NCBI GenBank assembly: GCA_002812745.2
Contig: NCSJ02000333.1
Coordinates: forward strand, 1 to 45,397
Reading direction: 5' to 3'
DNA length: 45,397 bases
Source: Scytalidium lignicola
Lineage: Eukaryota > Ascomycota > Leotiomycetes
Shown here in pieces: positions 1-12,649 of the stretch (position 1 is its first letter; each line of letters starts with the position of its first letter). The notes beneath the pieces were generated by a model. The model did no database searches. It was not told where the DNA came from and saw only the letters and a list, made by a program, of their open reading frames with translations. A program made the position numbers and the translations under genes.

Positions 1-232
1 CCTTGGAGTCCTTGGAGTCCACTGGAGTCCACCAGGGATCCAACTGTATTTCATTATCTATATAAGCACGCTGTAGGAACATGAGAGTAGATTCCTCGTG
101 TTCAACCTAAATACATTACTGTATCCTACCTTCGACCTAGTAACTTGCTTGTGTGTCACACGTTTCCGTTGTCCCTGAACATCTACCTTACCCTTGGCTA
201 TCCAGTGACCTGGATGGCGTAGTTTTGTAACA
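1..232 (+). repeat. Ty3/gypsy LTR, inverted copy, cut by window edge
   Basis: This is the last 232 bases of an LTR that ends in TGTAACA. Its reverse complement matches the LTRs at 4685, 5437 and 12292, so it lies in the opposite orientation to all of them. It keeps many C and G bases that are T or A in the other copies and is therefore the least mutated LTR here. The first 40 bases are a tandem of about 10 bp (CTTGGAGTCC-like), a minisatellite that differs in length and sequence in the other LTRs. The remainder of the LTR would lie left of the window. Confidence 0.8.
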
Positions 233-1950
233 TTTTAGTTGCTTTTCTGATTTGATCAGCTTAATGTTTGTTTATAATTGTTGTAACAATTATAAGTTAT
301 CCTTTATTGTATATCAAGAACTTGCCTTTGTCTTCCTTTAATATAAGTTCATTTTCTTCTTTTTCTTTGACTAAGTACTTAAGTTTCTGATTTAGAGTGT
401 TTATTCTTCTATTATCTTCATCTTTGACATGAGTAATCTTGAAATTATACTTAGATAATTTCTTTGTCTATTGTACTTGTCTTGTATTCAACTGTTTAGT
501 TGTTATAAAGTATTGAAGGTTATGATAATCTAAAAGTATATCTATTATTTCACTAGATCTTATAGTATATACTCTCTAGTACTTTAAAGCTTCTATAATA
601 GTTAATATTTCTTTATTTAATGTTTGATAATTTCTTTTTGCAACATTTAACTTTCTTGACCAAAATGCTAATAATACTTAGTAATGTTATTTACTAATTC
701 ATTATAATTAAGATAATATAGCTTTTAATGCTATATCAAAGGTATTAGTCTTGATTCTTATTCCCNTTTTTTAAATTGAAGATTCCTAAGAAACTTCCTT
801 TTACAAAGGTGTCCTTAATGCTTTAGAATACTTCCTTCACAATGTCATTCCATTTATAGACTTAATCCTTCTTCATGAGTTTAGTTAATAGTATAAATAT
901 TTTAGAATAATCTTTTATAAATCTTTAGTAATAATTAGTTAACCTTAAGAAACTTTGTAATTGCTTAACAGTCTTAAGTAGTTCTTATCCTTTAATTGAC
1001 TAAATCTTATTATTAAGGGTCTTTATCCTTTCTCCAGAAATACAATGTTTTAAGAATTGAATTTATTCCTTATGAAATTTGCATTTTACTAGTTTGTAAC
1101 ATAATCTTGCCTCTTACAACACTTGTAAAATAAGCTTGACATACTCCTTGTATTCCTTAATATTCCTTAAGTAAATGATTATATTATCTAGATATATTAT
1201 CATGAATTTCTCTAAATATTTTTCTAATATTCAGTCTATTATTCTTTGTTGTATTGTTAAAGCATTGGTCATATTAAATGTTATAACTAATAACTTAAAT
1301 AATCTGTATTTTGTTCGAATAATAGCTTTTTTATTCATTATCTCNTTTTAATCTTAACCAGATTAAATGTTAACTATAAGTTTAGCTTAGTGAATATAAT
1401 AATTCCCTTCAACTTGTCCATTATTGAATTTATTAATAATAAGGGGTATTAGTCTTTCTTAGTTCTATTATTTAAGTGTTTGTAATTATTACAAGGTTGT
1501 CTTAATAGATTGTCTTCTTTCTTTGTATAATGCAATAATACTTTAACTTTACTATGACCTTCTTTGTATAAACCTTTAAGTATTATTTTTTTAAGTAACT
1601 ATTTCTTTATTGCCTTATTCTTAACAAGAGTTATTTGATAAATCAGTTTGTAAGTTAGTCTAAACTCCTCTTTAAACTTTATCTTATAATCTTATAATTT
1701 ATACTTAAGTAAGGTTGAATTATCAGGTCTTTTTGTAAATAACTCTAGTTATTTATAATATTCTTCAAGAATATATTTTATAATCTTATTAATATAAATA
1801 ACTTTTAAGGACATTAAACCTTATTCTTCTTCTAAGAAGATAATTATACTTGTTCTCTAATTAATTATTGGATTATGCTTTTTTTATTCATTTGATTCTT
1901 AATATAACTTGATATATTCTTAACTTTATAACATTAAAAGATATCTTCTC

Positions 1951-2247
1951 TTAGTAGTTTTTGTTATACCTTATATTTAAGTTCTGAGTTTGAATGTTGA
2001 TATGCTTCTGAATCTTAGTATTATTTGTTAATGATATTAGATAGTTGTTGTCTTTGACTTTTATACTAAGTTTAAGTTGTTTTATGATTTGTTTATTAAT
2101 GAAGTTTCTTTTAGCTTTTGAATTAATCAAGGCTTTTACTAATTTCTTGTACAATTTTATATTAATGTAAAGTGAACTCTTATTATTCATAGAATAAAGA
2201 TTAATATTTCTAGTATTGTCAACTGAAATGTTGTTAGTGATTTCCAA
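1951..2247 (-). pseudogene. gypsy retropepsin fragment (element 1)
   Basis: A 98-codon open stretch inside element 1 corresponds to the Pol protease. The segment around KALINSKAKRNF is where retropepsins carry the catalytic DSG or DTG triplet. Here it reads NSK, so the catalytic aspartate codon GAT has become AAT and the glycine is also lost. Both are G-to-A changes as expected from RIP. The equivalent place in element 2 (about 9720-9750) reads NSE. The stretch is open by chance within a dead polyprotein and is not a separate gene. Confidence 0.7.
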
Positions 2248-3449
2248 ATCTTTAACATTCTCTTAAAGTTCTTTAAATAATATTGTTTATCTTGTTATAA
2301 AGTTTCTTAACCTTAGTCTATTTAGGCTTTTGTCATTTATGAATACATGTACATCTTGTACTTATTCTACTATCTCATTTTTAAGGTATTCCCTTATTTT
2401 AATGATAAAAACATTACTTTCTTCAAGAATTCTTTTAATAGTATTCAAAGGGTATATTATTACTTTTTAGTTAAATTGTTAATTGATTCTTTGTAATAGT
2501 TTGTCTTCCCTTAATAGTATAATAAGTACTTTTAAAGGTAGTAAATCTTCTTCTAGTTCATTAATTGTAAGTAATACTTCTACATCCTAATTAGCTGGTT
2601 CAATAATAATCTTAACTAGTTCCCTCTGTTCTTGTTAAGCATAATACAATTCAACTTCAAGTAGTTATTCTATTAATTTTCCTAAGCTTTAAATTTCTCC
2701 ATTTTGTGTTTTTACTTTTAATTAGTCTTGTTAGTAGATTATTATCAGAAGTCCTTTATATTATATGTTGTATCTTCCTCATACAACATAACTTAACCCT
2801 TCTTCAATTATTATCTAGACTTCTTTGAGTATTTAGTTAAAGTTATCCTGAATCTGAGTTCTTTCTACTAATAAGAAGAATTTGCATATTCCTTTCTTTA
2901 TGATAATACTTTGAAAGTTAGTCTTATAAACTAAAGTAAGATCTTTAATATTGAGTTCATATGTTTTGACAATTACTTTTTTCTTATTATACAGTCTAGA
3001 AAAGCTAACTTCTATCTAGGATCTTCTATCCTCTTAATTTTCTCATGTTAATCATAAGATAATACTTCAAGATTAATAGTTCCTTAAAAACAGGATATTA
3101 TTCTGTTAATATAACTTCAAAATCTTCTAGCATTACCATCTAAATTCTACTGATTCCTAGAATCAATCTCCATTTGCCTTAACTCTTGATTTAGTTATTA
3201 TCTCAAGGATATCTTGTATATTAAGTTCTTATTATAAACATTAAGTTAACCTTAAGGACTCTTGTTATTGTTATTTTATCTGCATTAGTCTTAATAACAT
3301 GATATAATATAGTTATTAAGCTTTAGTTATCCTCTTCTTCTGAGGAGTTCTTCTCTTTATTTAAACTTTCCTCTTTTGACAATTCTAATAGAATATCCAT
3401 GATTCTTAAGATTCTTATAACTTTAACTTTAATTATTATACTTGATTTG

Positions 3450-3746
3450 TTATCCNTTTTTATGAGTATTTGTTATATGTTTAGAAAGTCTATACTTAAA
3501 ACACAACTTGTTTTTTCTTCTTTTATTTAATTCTTCAAGGGAAATTCTAAAGGAATTCTCTTTTTTGTTTTTTCCTTTAAAGTACTTCTTTCCTTTCCCT
3601 TTAAAGGACTTTCCTTTCCTCATAGTATTTAACTTTATAAAGTCTCCTTGATCCTTCTTGTTATTAGTCTTTCTTCTGTTAAAGTAAGATCTCTCTTTCT
3701 TGTTTAAGATTATTTTGTATTGTTCATTTTTAATCTTGATAAACAA
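3450..3746 (-). pseudogene. gypsy Gag fragment with broken zinc knuckle (element 1)
   Basis: This lysine-rich stretch is the C-terminal, nucleocapsid part of Gag. The CCHC knuckle expected at about 3465-3510 reads CFKYRLSKHITNTH, so the second and last cysteines are gone. It aligns with the element 2 fragment at 10931-11353, including the basic GKGKKY segment. One N lies in the sequence. Gag would have continued upstream to about 4620, where another short acidic frame occurs on this strand. Confidence 0.7.
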
Positions 3747-4684
3747 GTTAACAAGAATATTAAATGTAATGATTACAAGTTGTTAGTATAATTCTTCTTT
3801 GATAAAGTCCTTTAAACTAGTCTTATACTAGTATATATATGCTTTTTCCCTTTAGTTGATTAATATTATATACTAATAATAAAGTATTATATATTCATTA
3901 AAACTCTTAGTTTGTCTGAGATAAGTTAATTATTTCTTAATATTCCTTTTCTTATCAACATCATTATACAAGCATTTAAGTTCTCTTATATAATTAGCTT
4001 AACTTATAATGATGTTGATTACTCTTTAGTTTGTTATTCTTCTATTTGTTATAAACTATTTGTCCTTAAAAGGTTAAAAAACAAGTTTTAGTTATTCCTC
4101 TTAAGTATATTGATGCTTACAAGACTTTATATATGTCTTCAAGTAGTAAGTAGTCATTTAACACTAAGTAAGTTCTTGTTTGAACAAGATATACCTTTAA
4201 CTTCTTCTTATCCTTATAGAACAAGTTTAATCTTATGATTTTGACTTCTTTAAAGGTTGTCATTGAAACTTGTTTAATGTTGTCTTCTAGTTTAGAGTCT
4301 AGATTAAGGTCTAGACTTAGAACTCTTGATATTAGAACTGGTTTTAAGTTTAGTTTAAATAATAAAGGTATTAGTTTCTTCTTTATAACTCTTGATAATT
4401 CTTTAACAACTAATCCTTTTGTTAACTTAATAAGTTACTTTAGTAGTATAATAACTTCTTTTAACATTCCTTTTTAAATGTTAATTTCCTTGATAATCTA
4501 ATTCTCACTTTAATCTTCTTTAGAATTATCTTCTGAACTTTCTTTAGATTCTTCTTCAGATCTCTCTTTAGATTCCTCTTCAAAGTCTTTTTTTAAAATC
4601 TTCTTTAAATCATTATTCATTGTTATTATCTACTAGTATATTTGTTTTTAAATCTTGATTTATCAAGATAAGTAGTATTCAAAA

Positions 4685-5033
4685 TGTTATAAAACTATAT
4701 TATCTAGGTTATTGGATAACAAGGGTAAGGTAGATGTTCAAGGATAACAGAAATGTATAACATAGGCAATTAAGTCAAGGATAAGATCTAGTAATGTATT
4801 TAAGTTGAACACAAGGAGTTTACTCTTATGTTCTTATAGTATACTTATATAAATAATGAAATCCATCTGGACCTCCTGGACTACATAAGTCTTATAAGTC
4901 CATGGACCCCTTGGACCCCTTAGGTCCCCTGGGTCCCAATCATGTCATATGATCATTAGGTTCTTTATATACATTCTGCTGTGTATCAAGCCTCAGGCCT
5001 ACACCAATCACCTGTTAAGTAAAACTCATAACA
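4685..5033 (-). repeat. Ty3/gypsy LTR (minus orientation)
   Basis: The LTR has TGTTAT...ATAACA ends and is 349 bp. It matches the LTRs at 5437-5796 and 12292-12649. It serves as the 5' LTR of element 1, whose gag end lies immediately to the left. It contains the TATATAAATAA segment shared by all copies and a diverged minisatellite of GGACC/GGTCC units at about 4869-4938. No polypurine tract is visible on its right side. Confidence 0.85.
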
Positions 5034-5436
5034 TACAAGGCAAGAGATTAATTAATTGAAGCTTAAAGATAAAGACAATAAAGTAAGACATGACTTACCT
5101 TTTATTCTCTTTGTTTTANNNTATAGTTTTTATCTTTACTTAGTCTAGTTTTATTNGNTTTAATCTTGNTTATTTTGATTGTTTTTTCTNAAGAAAATAT
5201 ACTTTATCCTCTTTTTTGTATATTGGTTTTATTAAGTATTTACAATTATAATACTTCTTTATTCTTTCCTTAATGTATTGAAGTAAGTTCTTGATCTTCT
5301 TTTGTATTTCTTCTATTTATTTTACATAGATCTTTGTTGATTTACTTGTAGATTTTAATTCTAATTTAGTATAAAACCCTTCTAGTTTATGTTTGTAATT
5401 TGTATAGAATGGAATAATCTTAGTCGATTTATGTAG
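5034..5436 (-). mobile_element. gypsy integrase C-terminal fragment
   Basis: Bases about 5085-5436 match 6780-7092 of element 2, the end of the integrase-coding part. The match stops at the LTR that begins at 5437, whereas element 2 continues into the integrase core. This is a piece of a third gypsy copy, or the remnant of the lost end of element 1, trapped between two LTRs. It holds several Ns (for example 5119-5121) next to T runs. No intact frame remains. Confidence 0.65.
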
Positions 5437-5796
5437 TATTACAAAACTATACTATCTAGGTCATTGGATAATAAGGGTAAGGTAAATGTTCAAGGACAAC
5501 AGAAATATGTGACATACAAATAAGTGATTAAGTCAAAGGTAGGATCTAGTAATGTATTTAGGTTGAATATAAAGAGTTTACTCTTATGTTCTTATAGTGT
5601 GCTTATATAAATAATGAAATACAGTTAGATTGTTAAATTGCCTTAATCCTCTAATTCAAGTCCTTAGATCATTAGATTATCTTAATTTATTGATCTTAGT
5701 CATATGATCTCTTAATTGTTAAGTTCTTTGTATATATTTATTATGTACTAAGCCTTAGGCTTATATCAATTAGCTTGTTTAGTCAAACTTGTAACA
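5437..5796 (-). repeat. Ty3/gypsy LTR, probable 3' LTR of element 2
   Basis: This 360-bp LTR begins TATTAC (a mutated TGTTAC) and ends GTAACA. On the minus strand it is directly preceded by a purine-rich tract (5797-5810), which marks it as the 3' LTR of a minus-strand element running to 12649. Like its relatives it has a TATA-like TATATAAATAA segment. The flanking bases do not give a convincing target duplication with those right of 12649. Confidence 0.75.
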
Positions 5797-5810
5797 TTAT
5801 CCTCTTTCTG
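5797..5810 (-). other. polypurine tract of gypsy element 2
   Basis: On the minus strand the bases CAGAAAGAGGATAA lie immediately before the LTR start. A purine run in this position is the plus-strand priming site of LTR retrotransposons. Confidence 0.55.
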
Positions 5811-6061
5811 TACTAATGTTACTTTAATGTTTAACTATTATCATGAACAATCTTATTATTTGTTAATTTATTCTTTTTTTTTTAACATGTTATTAAAACA
5901 TTCAAGTCTTAACAATAGTAATCTATTAGAATAGTCATGATTAAGAAAACATTAAGAAAGATTAAATCTTAGTATTTATATTTAAAACCTTAAGATTGAA
6001 ATAATGCCTTGTACATTTTATAAACNAAAAAAAACTATTATATAAGATAGTTCTTAATTCT

Positions 6062-6469
6062 GATCATTATAAAGAGTATGTTTGTAATAGTTATAAATGT
6101 GATGATGAGTATCTTTATATATCTTCTTAAGAGTTATATAAACATAAGGATAAATGTCTTTCTTCTGAGTACAAGAAGACTTCTATTGCCTTGACTTAAA
6201 CTTCTTAAGCCTTAGTTAAGGCTGTTACTTGTTTTGTTTGCTTGGATAAATAATAGGTTTTTCTTCAAAGGCATGTTGAGGAAATGGTATGTTATAGTTT
6301 AAAAACCTTGGATAAACTAGATGTTAAAGAGAATAAAAAGAGGCAAGAGAAACAAAGTTCTTTACAACTTTTAAAGTTGTACTTTGTTAACTTAAGCAAA
6401 GCTTCTTCCTTTGCTGTTGACTCTTTCTTCTTTGACCTTGTAATTTTATTATTTAAAAATCTATTTTAG
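6062..6469 (+). pseudogene. degraded plus-strand ORF antisense to gypsy element 2, Cys/His-rich
   Basis: One plus-strand frame stays readable for 135 codons with only five stops, all TAA or TAG. The N-terminal half has C-x4-C followed by H-x3-C, and then a CFVC pair followed by QRHVEEM, which resembles zinc-finger spacing. The second half (6284-6469) is a charged helix (KENKKRQEKQSS) followed by a hydrophobic stretch. It lies in the 1 kb between the integrase end and the 3' LTR and runs against the element. It may be an accessory antisense ORF or a separate inserted sequence. I do not recognise the family. Confidence 0.4.
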
Positions 6470-9400
6470 AATGAGTTTAATAATATTCCTCTAATAACTC
6501 TTTATAACTTATAAGGTTAAAAGTAAGTTCTTATTCATTTTTACNTTTTTAAGTATTTTATTTATTTAACTAAGTATTATAGCTTTTTATAATATATCTT
6601 ATGATTAATGATTTTCTTAACTTTATATTCTCTTTTTTAAATTGACNTTTTTTTAGCATTAGTGTTTAAGTATTTTCAAGTGTTAATTTAAGAAGTAAAA
6701 TATGGAAAACAGGATATATCTTAATTGTTGTTGATAACTTTAATTTATATGTTAAAGGTTTATAGACTTCTTTAATTTTATATAGTCTTATCTTAACTTA
6801 GTTTAATTTATCACTTAATCTTATTGTTTTTGATGTTTTTTCTAAGGAGATAAACTTTATCCTCTTTTTTGTATGCTAATTCTATCAAGCATTTACAATC
6901 ATAATACTTCTTTATTCTTTCTTTAATGTATTAAAGTAAATTTTTGATTTTTTCCTTGTATTTCTTCTATTTGTTTAGTATAAATCTTTGTTGATTCACT
7001 TATGGATTTCAATTCTAATCCAGTATAGAACCCCTCTGGTTCTTGCTTATAATTTGTATAAAATAGAATAATCTTAGTTGATTTATATAGTATACCATTG
7101 TACAACATCTTTGCTATCAACAAGTAATCAACCTAATTGTTTTGATTATAATTAACATAACATCTTAAGTATCCTTCTAACTACATGTTCAAATGCTCTG
7201 TTTGTCTATTAGTCTGTAAATACTATGTTATTAACAATTTTCTTTCAACTTCTATTCTCATTGTTAATATTTCCTAAAACTTTAATACAAATCTTATATC
7301 TTTATCTAAGATTATTTATTTTAATACTCCTTATTAAAATACTATTCTTTACAAGAATATATCAACTATCTCTTTTACTTCTTAAGTCTCCTTAAACAAT
7401 TCAAAGATTATAAACTTAGTATAATGTTCAATTATTACAAAGATAAAGTTATACTTAACCTTTGTTGTATAATCTATAAAAACCAGTAATTTCACAATAA
7501 AATCCTATCCAATTAATTCTTATAAATTATTAAGTATTTGTATAAAGTGTAATTGTCCTCAAGGCTTCCTTCTTAGATTTTTAGCCTTTTTACAGATTTT
7601 ATATTTTACAATTACTTTCTTAATTACTAACTATAGTTTTATGATAAAGTAATCCTTGTTGATTTAATAATAACATCAAGTTACTCTTATATATTCATTA
7701 TACAATAGGTTATATTATTCCTTAACAAATACTTTTGCCAATTTCATTAGTATATATAACCTTTTATTCTTATACTAAATGTTCTTAATTTTCTCCTACT
7801 CACCTTTGGTTATGTTTAGTAAAATGTTCTCTTTACTTTTCTTTTCAGTTATTTCTTTGACATGATCAGCTTAATGCTTGTTTATTACTACTATTATAAT
7901 TATAAGTTACTCTTTATTGTATACTAAGAATTTGCCTTAGTCTTCCTTCAATATAAGTTCACTTTCTTCNTTTTTCCTTAGTTAAATACTTAAGTTTCTA
8001 GTTTAAAGCATTTGCTCTTTTATTGTATTCACCTTTAACATGAGTAATCTTAAAATCATACTTAGATAACTTCTTTGTTTATTGTACTTATCTTATGTTT
8101 AATTACTTAGTTGTTATAAAGTATTAAAGGTTATAATAATCCAAAAGTATATCTACTATTTTACTAGATCCAATAGTATACACTCTCTAATGCTTTAGAC
8201 TTTTACAATAGCTAACATCTCTTTATCTAATGTTTAATAATTTCTTTTAACAATATTCAACTTCCTTAACTAAAATGCTAATAATACTTGGTAATGTCAT
8301 TTACTAATTTACTATGATTATGACAACATAACTCTTAATACTACATTAAAGGTATCAGTTTCAATTCTTATTCCTTTCTCTAGATTAAAGATTCCTAAGA
8401 AACTTCTCTTTATAAAGATATCCTTAATATTCTAAAATACTTCCTTCATAATATTATTCCATTCATAAGCTTAATCCTTCTTTGTAAGTTTAGTTAATAA
8501 TACAGAGATTTTAGAATAATTCCTTATAAATCTCTAATAGTAATTAATTAATCTTAAGAAACTTTATAATTACTTAACTGTTTTAAGTACTTCTTATTCC
8601 TTGATTAACTAAATCTTATCATCAAGGGTTTTTATCTTTTCTTTAGAAATATAATATCTTAAGAACTGAACTTATTCCTTATAAAATTCACATTTTACTA
8701 GTTTACAACATAATCTTACCTCTTATAACACTTGTAAAACAAGCTTAACATACTTCTTATATTCTTTAATACTCTTTAAGTAAATGATTATATTATCAAG
8801 ATATACCATTATGAATTTCTCCAAATATTTTTCTAATATTCAGTCTATCATCCTTTATTATATTACTAGAGTATTAGTCATATTAAACATTATAACCAAT
8901 AACTTAAATAATCTGTATTTTGTTCGAATAACAACTTTCTATTTGTTATCTTGTTTAATCTTAACTAGATTAAATGTTAATTATAAGTTCAGCTTGGTAA
9001 ATATGATAATTCCTTTTAACTTGTCCATTATTAAATCTATCAATAGTAAAGGGTATTAATCTTTCTCAGTTCTACTATTTAAGTGTCTGTAGTCATTACA
9101 AGGTTGTCTTAATAGATTATCTCCTTTCTTTGTATAATACAGTAATATTCTAACTTTACTATGACCTTCTTTATACAAACCTCTAAATACCATTTTCTTG
9201 AGTAACTACTTCTTCATTACCTTATCCTTAATAAGAGTTGTTTAATAAATTAGTCCATAAGCTAATCTAAACCCTTTTTTAAGCTTTATTTTATAATCTT
9301 ATAGTTTATGCTTAGGTAAGGCTAAATCATCAAGTCTTTTTTATGAATAGCTTTAACTATTCATAATATTCTTTAAGAATATGTTTTATTGTTTTATTGA

Positions 9401-10930
9401 CATAGATAACTCTTAAAAAATACTAAACTTTATTCTTCTTCTAAGAAGATAATCATACTTGTTCTCTAATCAATTATTAGATTATACTTCCTTATCCATT
9501 TAATTTTTAATATAACTTAATATGTTCTTAACTTTATAACATCAAAAGATATCTTCTTCTAGTAACTTCTGCTATACCTTATATCTAGGTTTTGAGTTTG
9601 AATATCAATATGCTTTTGAATCTTAATATTATTTGCTAATGATATCAGATAACTGTTATCCTTAACCTTTATACTAAGTTTAAGTTACTTTATAACTTGT
9701 TTACTAATAAAGTTTCTTTCAACTTCTGAATTAATCAAAGCCTTTACTAGCTTTTCACACAGTTTTATATTAATGTATAATAAACTTCTACTATTCATAG
9801 AATAAAGGTTAATGTTTCTAACATTGTTAACTAATATATTATCTTTGATTTCTAAGTCTTTAGTATTTTCTTCTAATTTCTCAAATAATACTACTCATCT
9901 TTCATTAAGATTTCTTAGCCTAAGTCTATCAAGGCTTCTATCATCAATAAATGTATATATATCTTATACTTATTCTACCATTTCATTCTTAAGACATTCT
10001 CTTATTTTTATAACAAAGACATTACTTTCCTCAGGAATTCTTTTACTAGAATTCAAAGGATACATTATTACTTCTTAGTTGAATTATTAATTAATTCTTT
10101 ATATTAATTCATCTTCTTTTAATAGCATAATAAACACTTTTAAAGGTAGTGAATTTTCTTCTAGTTTATTAACTATAAGTAAAGCTTTTATATCTTAATT
10201 AACTTATTCAACTACAATCTTAACTAATTCCCTCTATTCTTGTTAAGTATAATACTATTCAACTTCAAGCAGTTGTTCTACTAATTTCCTTAAACCTTAG
10301 ATTTCTTTGTACTAGGTTTTTACTTTTNAATCGTTTTTGCTAGAAAGTCATCATTAGAAGTTCTTCTTGTTATAAGTTATATTGTCCTTATATAACATAG
10401 TTTAATCCTTCTTTTATGACTATCCAGGCATCCTTAAGCATTTAGTCAAAATCATCTTAAATCTAAGTTCTTTCTACTAGTAAGAGAAACTTGTACATCC
10501 TTTTCTTTATGACAATACTTTAGAAGTTAGTCTTATAGACTAATACAAGATCTTTAAGATTAAGTTTACATACTTTAACAGTTATTTCTTCTTATTATAC
10601 AGTTTTGAAAAGCTAGCTTTTGTTTAAGATCTTCTATTCCCTTAATCCTCTTATACTAATTATAAAATAATATTTCAAAACTAATAATTCTTTAGAAACA
10701 GGATATTATTCTATTAGTATAACTTCGAAGTCTAATAATATAATTATCTAAATTCTATTAACTCTTAGAATTAATCTTTACTTTCCTTAGCCTTTGATTT
10801 AGTTATCATCTTAAAATTATCTTATATGTTGAATTCTCTCCATAAATACTGAATTTGTCTCAAGGATCCTTGTTATTACTATCTTATCCACATTAGTCTT
10901 AATAACATGATATAACATAACTACCAAGTC

Positions 10931-11353
10931 TTAACTATTTTCTTCTTCTGAAGAGTTTTCCTCCTTATTCAAACTTTCCTCTTCTGACAATTCTGACAAA
11001 ATATTCATAATTCTTAAGATTCTCATAACTTCAACTTTAACTATTATACTTAACTTGTTGTCCTTCTTATAAGTATTTATTATATGTCCAAGAAGTTTAC
11101 ATTTAAAACATAACTTGTTTTTTCTTCTTTTGTCAAGTTCTTCTAAGGAAATTCTAAAGGAATTCCTCTTTTTACTTTTTCCTTTATAATACTTCTTTCC
11201 CTTTCCTTTAAAGGTTTTTCCTTTCCTTATAATGTTTAACTTTATAAGGTCTTCATAATCTTTCTTATTATCAATCTTCCTTTTGTTAAAGTAAGATCTA
11301 CCTTTCTTGTCCAAGATCATCTTATATTGTTCATTCTTAATCTTAATAAACAA
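10931..11353 (-). pseudogene. gypsy Gag fragment with zinc knuckle (element 2)
   Basis: This 140-codon open stretch covers the C-terminal part of Gag. It has a very basic segment, then the knuckle CFKCKLLGHIINTY. This fits C-x2-C-x4-H-x4-C except that the last cysteine is tyrosine, a G-to-A change. A serine/glutamate-rich tail follows. It is the better preserved partner of the fragment at 3450-3746. It sits in a dead polyprotein and has no start of its own. Confidence 0.75.
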
Positions 11354-12291
11354 GTTAATAAGAGTATTGAATATAATGACTAAAGGCTATTAATATAATT
11401 CTTCTTTGATGAAGTCCTTTAAACCAGTCTTATACTAATGTATATATACTTTGTCTTTTTNAGTTAATTAATATTATATACTAGTAATAAAGTATTATAT
11501 ATTCATTAAGGCTCTTAGTTTATCTAAAGTAAGTTAACTGTCTTTTAACATTCCTTTTTTTCATCAATATCTTTATACAAGCGTTTGAGTTCTCTTGTAT
11601 AGTTAACTTAATTTATAATAATGTTGATTATTCCTTAATTCATCGTTTCTTTATTCATCATGAACTATTCATCCTTAAAAGGTTAAAACTAAGTTTTAAC
11701 TATTCCTCTTAAGTATGTTAATACTTACAAAACCTTATATATATCTCTAAGTAATAAATGATCATTTAATACTAAATAAGTTTTTGTCTAAACAAGATAT
11801 ACCTTTAACTTCTTTTTATCTTCATAAAACAAATCTAGTCTAACAATTTTAACTTCTTTAGAAGTTACCATTAGAATTTGTTTAATGTCATCCTCTAGTT
11901 TAGAATCTAGATTAAGGTTTAAACTTAGAGTTCTTGATATTAAAACTAGTTTTGGATCAAGTTTAAGTAATGAAGATACTAGCTTCTTTCTTGCAACTCT
12001 TAACAATTCTCCAACAGTTAATCTTTCTATTAACTTAATAAGTTACTTTAATAGTATAATAACTTCTTCTAACATTCCTTCTTAAATGTTAATTTCTTTG
12101 ATAATTTAGTCCTTACCTTAGTTTTCTTCAAAACTATCTTCTAAACTTTCCTCAGATACTTTCTTAAATCCCTCTTTAAATTCTTCTTCAAAGCCTTCTT
12201 CAGAACTTTCCTCAAGTTATTATTCATTGTTGTTATCTATTAGTATGTCTGTTTCTAAGTCTTGATTCATCAAGATAAGAAGTGTTCAAAA

Positions 12292-12649
12292 TGTTACAAA
12301 ACTACACTATCCAGGTTACTGAATAACAAGGATAAGGTAGATGTTCAAGGACAATGGAAATGTATAACATATAAGTAGTTGACTTAGTCAAGGGTAAGAT
12401 CTAGTAATATATTTAAGTTGAATACAAGGAGTCTACTCTCATATTCTTACAGCATGCTTATATAAATAATGAAATACTGCTGAACCCTTAGACCCCCAAG
12501 TCCCCAAGTCCCAAGCCAACAGATCTTGGATCCCTCAGGTCCCAGGTCCTTATCATATAACTGTCTAATTGTTAGGTTCTCTTGTATAATGTATTTATAC
12601 CAAGCCTCAGGCTTACACCAATTAGCATGTTATAGTAAAACCTATAACA
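12292..12649 (-). repeat. Ty3/gypsy LTR, 5' LTR of element 2
   Basis: The LTR runs TGTTAC...ATAACA, 358 bp. Gag lies to its left, so on the minus strand this is the 5' LTR. The internal minisatellite at about 12485-12550 is made of CCCAAGTCC-type units and differs from the other LTRs. The right edge abuts a transposase of a different class, so the element appears to have inserted there. Confidence 0.85.

Larger units (their letters stand above)
233..4684 (-). mobile_element. Ty3/gypsy retrotransposon remnant 1 (gag-PR-RT-RNaseH), RIP-mutated
   Basis: The internal part of a gypsy element reads right to left: gag at about 4620-3400, protease at about 2250-1950, reverse transcriptase at about 1500-900, then an RNase H-like region. 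It matches element 2 (5437-12649) along its length. It stops near 240, just after the part that matches element 2 at about 7865, so the integrase half is missing and the junction is with an inverted LTR. Frames are full of stops. The RT motif at 1171-1194 reads YLDN instead of YLDD. The element is very AT-rich and dead. Confidence 0.85.
5811..12291 (-). mobile_element. Ty3/gypsy retrotransposon 2, internal region, RIP-mutated
   Basis: The internal region of a nearly full-length element reads right to left: gag (about 12230-10900), protease (about 9800-9600), reverse transcriptase (YLDN at 8780-8803), RNase H-like region, and integrase (about 7800-6840). On the minus strand at about 7520-7430 the integrase core motif DFIVKL...FVII is recognisable. 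Integrase following RT/RNase H defines Ty3/gypsy order. Every frame has many stops. Between the integrase end and the 3' LTR is about 1 kb of extra sequence (5811-6780) that is not seen beside the LTR at 4685. Confidence 0.85.

Noticed and set aside
8784..10078. Plus-strand open stretches of 80-90 codons in the AT-rich block
   Set aside because: They run antisense to recognisable gypsy reverse transcriptase and protease text and arise from AT-richness.
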